From Pocillopora verrucosa (Eukaryota > Cnidaria > Anthozoa > Scleractinia > Pocilloporidae), in the NCBI RefSeq assembly GCF_036669915.1, contig NC_089319.1, forward strand, positions 5,658,578 to 5,722,577: a stretch of DNA of 64,000 bases, given 5' to 3'. Every line of letters starts with the position of its first letter. Positions within the stretch are counted from its first letter, which is position 1. The position numbers were made by a program, and so were the translations under genes. The notes under the pieces are model-generated. The model was not told where the DNA came from. It saw only the letters and a program-made list of their open reading frames with translations, and ran no database searches. Positions 60,837-64,000 of the stretch are shown here, piece after piece.

Positions 60837-60950
60837 AGACTGAAGCGTTTTATAACTGATCACTGTTAGTTATGATTAGTATCCTTTCATTTAATGTGTG
60901 GTGTCGCATTATTTCCTCATTTGATCTGAGCCAGTGTCTTACCGGTTTCA

Positions 60951-62078
60951 CAGCGGATTTGGACCGGGGGTCCAAATCCACCAGCAGATATGGACCCCCC
61001 TTCGCAGATTTGGACCCTCCTACCAAACTTTCCTTTTAGCATCGTTTGTATCATATTTGGTACCTAATTCTATTTGGAAGCTTTTTGTCGACGTTCTTTT
61101 CATTCACAACACAACATTCCTCAGTAAAGATAAAGATAAACAGCCATTCCGTTCCAATTCTGCCGCATTTAGCGATTCGTACAGTATACGCAAGAATTAA
61201 ATGCGAAGAAACTACTGCATTTGAACTATTGAAATTGTTGCAATAAATCCTTGCTTCTTCTGATGCGAATCAACATTGATACGAAACGTCAACACAATAG
61301 TGGAGACTATTGCGTCCAGTCTAAAAAATAACTCAGTCTGATTTTCTAATTAAATGATATTAAACAGTTTCTAAACAAGAACGAAGTAACTACTCTTGCA
61401 ACAAGTCGTTCGTAAAGCCTATTTTTGGTAAATCGACTCGACCGAACACTAACTAGAATAAAAACCTAAAAAAGGACTGTTAGTTTAACTAATTTTTGAA
61501 TACAACATGTAACACAAACACAATTGGATGTAAATTTTAGTGTGCGTTCTCGGCTTACGAACGATAGAAAAAGTCTCAATGTAACAGTAGTGGGTGGAGC
61601 AACAGAATCTCTTTGTGGAACACGGGCAGGGGATTCCCGATTTTTCGAGTCTCCATGGGAAATGAAAATCAGTTGGAGTTGGAGTAATTGGGTTGACTGG
61701 GGGAAGGGGAACCACTTTTGTTGGAGTTATCGAGAGTTGAGACAAATGGAGGACCCGAGCAATCGGGATTCCATTGAAGTGAAAACAATTAAAGCTTTCA
61801 CGCGTTTCACCTTTTTCAAGAGAATAACAAAAATCAAACGTTTTCAAGTTTCACAGTTCGTTTTTATTCCTGAGTTTAGCCCTTTCGATCGCGTTAACGA
61901 AAATCCTAGATTGTGACGGGATGCTGAGAACAAGATGAAATCAATATGCATGTTTTAAATTAAAAACAAACTTTAGTATGTACTGCAACGTAAAGTATTA
62001 TCTATTTCTACGAGAACGTTAAGGATGATGTTTTCACTCAGTCTTGTTGGGGGGTCCAAATCCGCTAGGACAGCGGTA
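60951..62078. mobile_element. Possible non-autonomous DNA element with agcggatttggacc ends
   Basis: The left end has cacagcggatttggacc and an internal repeat gggggtccaaatcc; the right end has ggggggtccaaatccgctag. Together they make inverted termini about 1.1 kb apart, in the unique spacer between copies D and E. The interior has a 130-codon frame (61524-61916) without a known domain. Confidence 0.45.
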
Positions 62079-62229
62079 CGGTCTCAAATAGACTAAATGC
62101 CCGGCAATCAGCAATTTCACTAAAATGCCACTGAAACTTCATACCAACTTATTGAGTACATTCGGTGTTTGTTTAGAAATGTTGGTTTTACAGAAACATA
62201 CCAAAACACATTAACATTATACCCTTAAG

Positions 62230-62348
62230 GTATGGTCCCGAGGGAAACAGTTAGTTTTGTCTTCCCGAGAGTCCTGTTGTTTTCTCTCGACTTCGTCTCG
62301 GGAAACATAAGGACAAACAGGACTAACTAGTTTCCTGAGGGACCATAC
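62230..62348. repeat. Foldback inverted repeat, 119 bp
   Basis: gtatggtcccgagggaaaca with gttagttttg pairs with ctaactagtttcctgaggga and ccatac; an inner stem ccgagagtcctgttgtttt / aaggacaaacaggact also fits. Probably a small foldback element; no target duplication was read with confidence. Confidence 0.6.
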
Positions 62349-63678
62349 ATTAAGTGCTTTTTTATATATTTAGACTCTCCCTTAAACAATCATGTGCTGT
62401 TGTATTCGATGCGCAGGCAACAACTGCGCAATTGCATCCCGGTCGGGATACGTTTGAATTTAATCAGCGGCACGTGACCAAGAATCAAACAATCACAGTG
62501 CTCGTTTTGTTGAGTGAAAGTCTTGTAAATAACAATATAGTATGCACAACCTCGGAGAATTTGTCAATTGACAAACCAAATAATTTTTACGGAATCGCTT
62601 GACATTTCTTAACAAAAATTTGATATTCTTAAGGAGTTTGGAGGAACCTTTCGGCGGAAATTCTGTGAAAATTTCTGAACGCCAGGGATTTAGTCTATTT
62701 GAGACAGTGCCCGGCTGCCGAGGATTAAGTCACAGCGAAAAAAAGGTAATAAACTGTTTATCTAGGCTTTGAACTTTTTGGTGGGTTTAAAAGTTAAGAA
62801 AATTATACAGAAAATTGTTGTTTTGATGGAAAGCCAGATTTTCAAGCTTTTCTCGAACTTAAACGATAAAACTCTCAAAGTGTAGGTGAGATATGCATAC
62901 ACGATCATGCATTGTTATATATGGCATTTATTGCATTGATATAAAAAACACACAAACAGAAAATAAAACATCAAACCTAAGTTTTGATTACCGAAAAAGA
63001 AAAGTTTGCAAAACTTTTTATTGCTGCTTGGTTTGATAGTTCTGTTGCTGTTGATGGATAAATTACAGTACCATAAATATAATTTTATAGCAATAATGCG
63101 CGCTGTACTTCCCGGTGGTTTTGGGTAAAAAAGTTTTATTCTTTGGAAAATTTAATGGCTTACTCGGATCAATGTCAGTATCTGAGGAACTGCGCTCCTA
63201 CCCCTCTCCTAACCCAACAACAGTCGACTGATAAAAACTTTCTAGGCTTAATGTTGGGTCAGATACCAAAACTGATCCGCCTCCTCTTAAAGAAAGCTAT
63301 TTTCATGCTTCTTGGCCCTCACTTCGTTTTGAATAAATCACCCCTAGGTAAAGAAAAGTTGGTTGAATTACATTCAAATCCTTTGGAATAAAGCAGAAAA
63401 CAATCGCACGATATCTTTGCTAATGACAAAGTAGCAGAAAGGGTTTTCCATTTTATTTCAAATGTTAAAGAAAAAACCCTTAAATTCCACGATTAAGAAA
63501 CTTGTGCTCTCACTTCCATTTCAATTGTCGGAATATCGGCCACGCAGTAAACTGGCCATTTCGATAACTTTGGTTTTCATTTGACGACGCTCAATCCTAT
63601 TGCACTCTAAGAAAAGCAAAAACAACCAGACATTACAAACTAATATCAGTTATAAAGGCTGGTGTAACGCTTCAGTCT
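62349..63678. other. Type 2 3' flank of copy E
   Basis: 62586-63678 matches the 3' flank of copy B (30006-31185), including a block with gtgcccggctgccg and the half MITE at 63163-63255. No gene seen; short frames are not kept open in the B flank. Confidence 0.55.
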
Positions 63679-64000
63679 TCATGTGTCAAACTTTCTAGAC
63701 TCGACCACCCCTCCCTCCTTGAAAACAAATACTTTGTCACAGTGTCGGATGGTGTTCAGACGGTGAGCTATAATTATTACTGTGGAGTCTTTCAGTTTCT
63801 CCCGCACCACTCTCCAGATTGTTTCTTCTGTGGCTGGATCCACGTGTGCAGTGGGTTCATCCAAGATGATGATCTTGCTCTTCTGCAACAGAACACGAGC
63901 CAAACAAATCAACTGCCGCTCTCCTACACTGACATTTGCTCCATTTTCCAACAATTCGTAATCCAATTGTCCCTCAAGACTTTGTACGAAATCTTTCAGT
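63679..64000 (-). CDS. ABCC4/MRP4-like ABC transporter, copy E (3' end only)
   Basis: The terminal part of exon 6, entering from the right edge: NBD2 from [16 protein letters not shown] through the signature VSVGERQ, Walker [13 protein letters not shown] and the H-loop IAHRLNTI to ESRKFDT and the stop at 63679-63681. The frame is open throughout. Distinct residues (QKSKI, DPATEE, SRKF) separate it from A-D. It faces copy D tail-to-tail and shares its 3' flank with copy B. Whether the rest is intact cannot be judged here. Confidence 0.8.
   Translation of the reverse strand, partial: LKDFVQSLEGQLDYELLENGANVSVGERQLICLARVLLQKSKIIILDEPTAHVDPATEETIWRVVREKLKDSTVIIIAHRLNTIRHCDKVFVFKEGGVVESRKFDT

Noticed and set aside
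61524..61916. 130-codon frame as a transposase
   Set aside because: No DDE or zinc-finger motif; open on both strands.

Overview
The window is nuclear DNA from an animal. Large introns with GT/AG borders, animal-only families (NOL11, PIG-X, Mab-21/cGAS-like, ABCC/MRP4), AT-rich introns full of short MITEs and LINE pieces, and a tRNA-headed SINE all fit a cnidarian, most likely a stony coral. That assignment rests on overall character and is an inference.

Left third (1-20 kb), ordinary genes: (1) NOL11, a ribosome-biogenesis factor, on the minus strand from 9095 off the left edge; 19 exons were read. (2) PIGX, a subunit of ER GPI mannosyltransferase I, on the plus strand, six exons 9224-16515, divergent from NOL11 with 128 bp between start codons. 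(3) A two-exon cGAS-like/Mab-21 nucleotidyltransferase gene (11974-14753, minus) wholly inside PIGX intron 4. (4) An unidentified exon near 17.9 kb and an intronless 485-codon orphan frame (18564-20021) of A/V/D-rich low-complexity composition.

Right two thirds (20-64 kb): a cluster of short ABCC (MRP4/ABCC4-like) transporter genes. Copies A (21210-27853), B (31186-37722) and C (40638-47120) are head-to-tail on minus; copy D (53408-60836) is inverted on plus; copy E enters at the right edge on minus (63679 onward). Every complete copy has the same six exons with the same lengths and phases (540/380/1331/571/137/854 nt, with small in-frame changes in exon 1). A, B and D are open throughout. 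C has a 4-bp deletion in exon 4 that gives an immediate stop, so it looks like a pseudogene. C and D, with their 5' flanks, form a head-to-head palindrome of about 9 kb per arm. The 3' flanks come in two types (A, C and part of D; B and E), pointing to duplication of two-gene blocks.

The spaces between the ABC genes hold copies of the duplicated flank, broken by insertions: a LINE endonuclease piece fused to a relic of the ABC last exon, a LINE RT end in D intron 2, a tRNA-SINE, foldback MITEs, and a 1.6-kb element with 36-bp tandem repeats. The strongest leads are the dynamic ABCC cluster with its palindrome and decoy exons, the cGAS-like gene nested antisense in PIGX, and the orphan frame.
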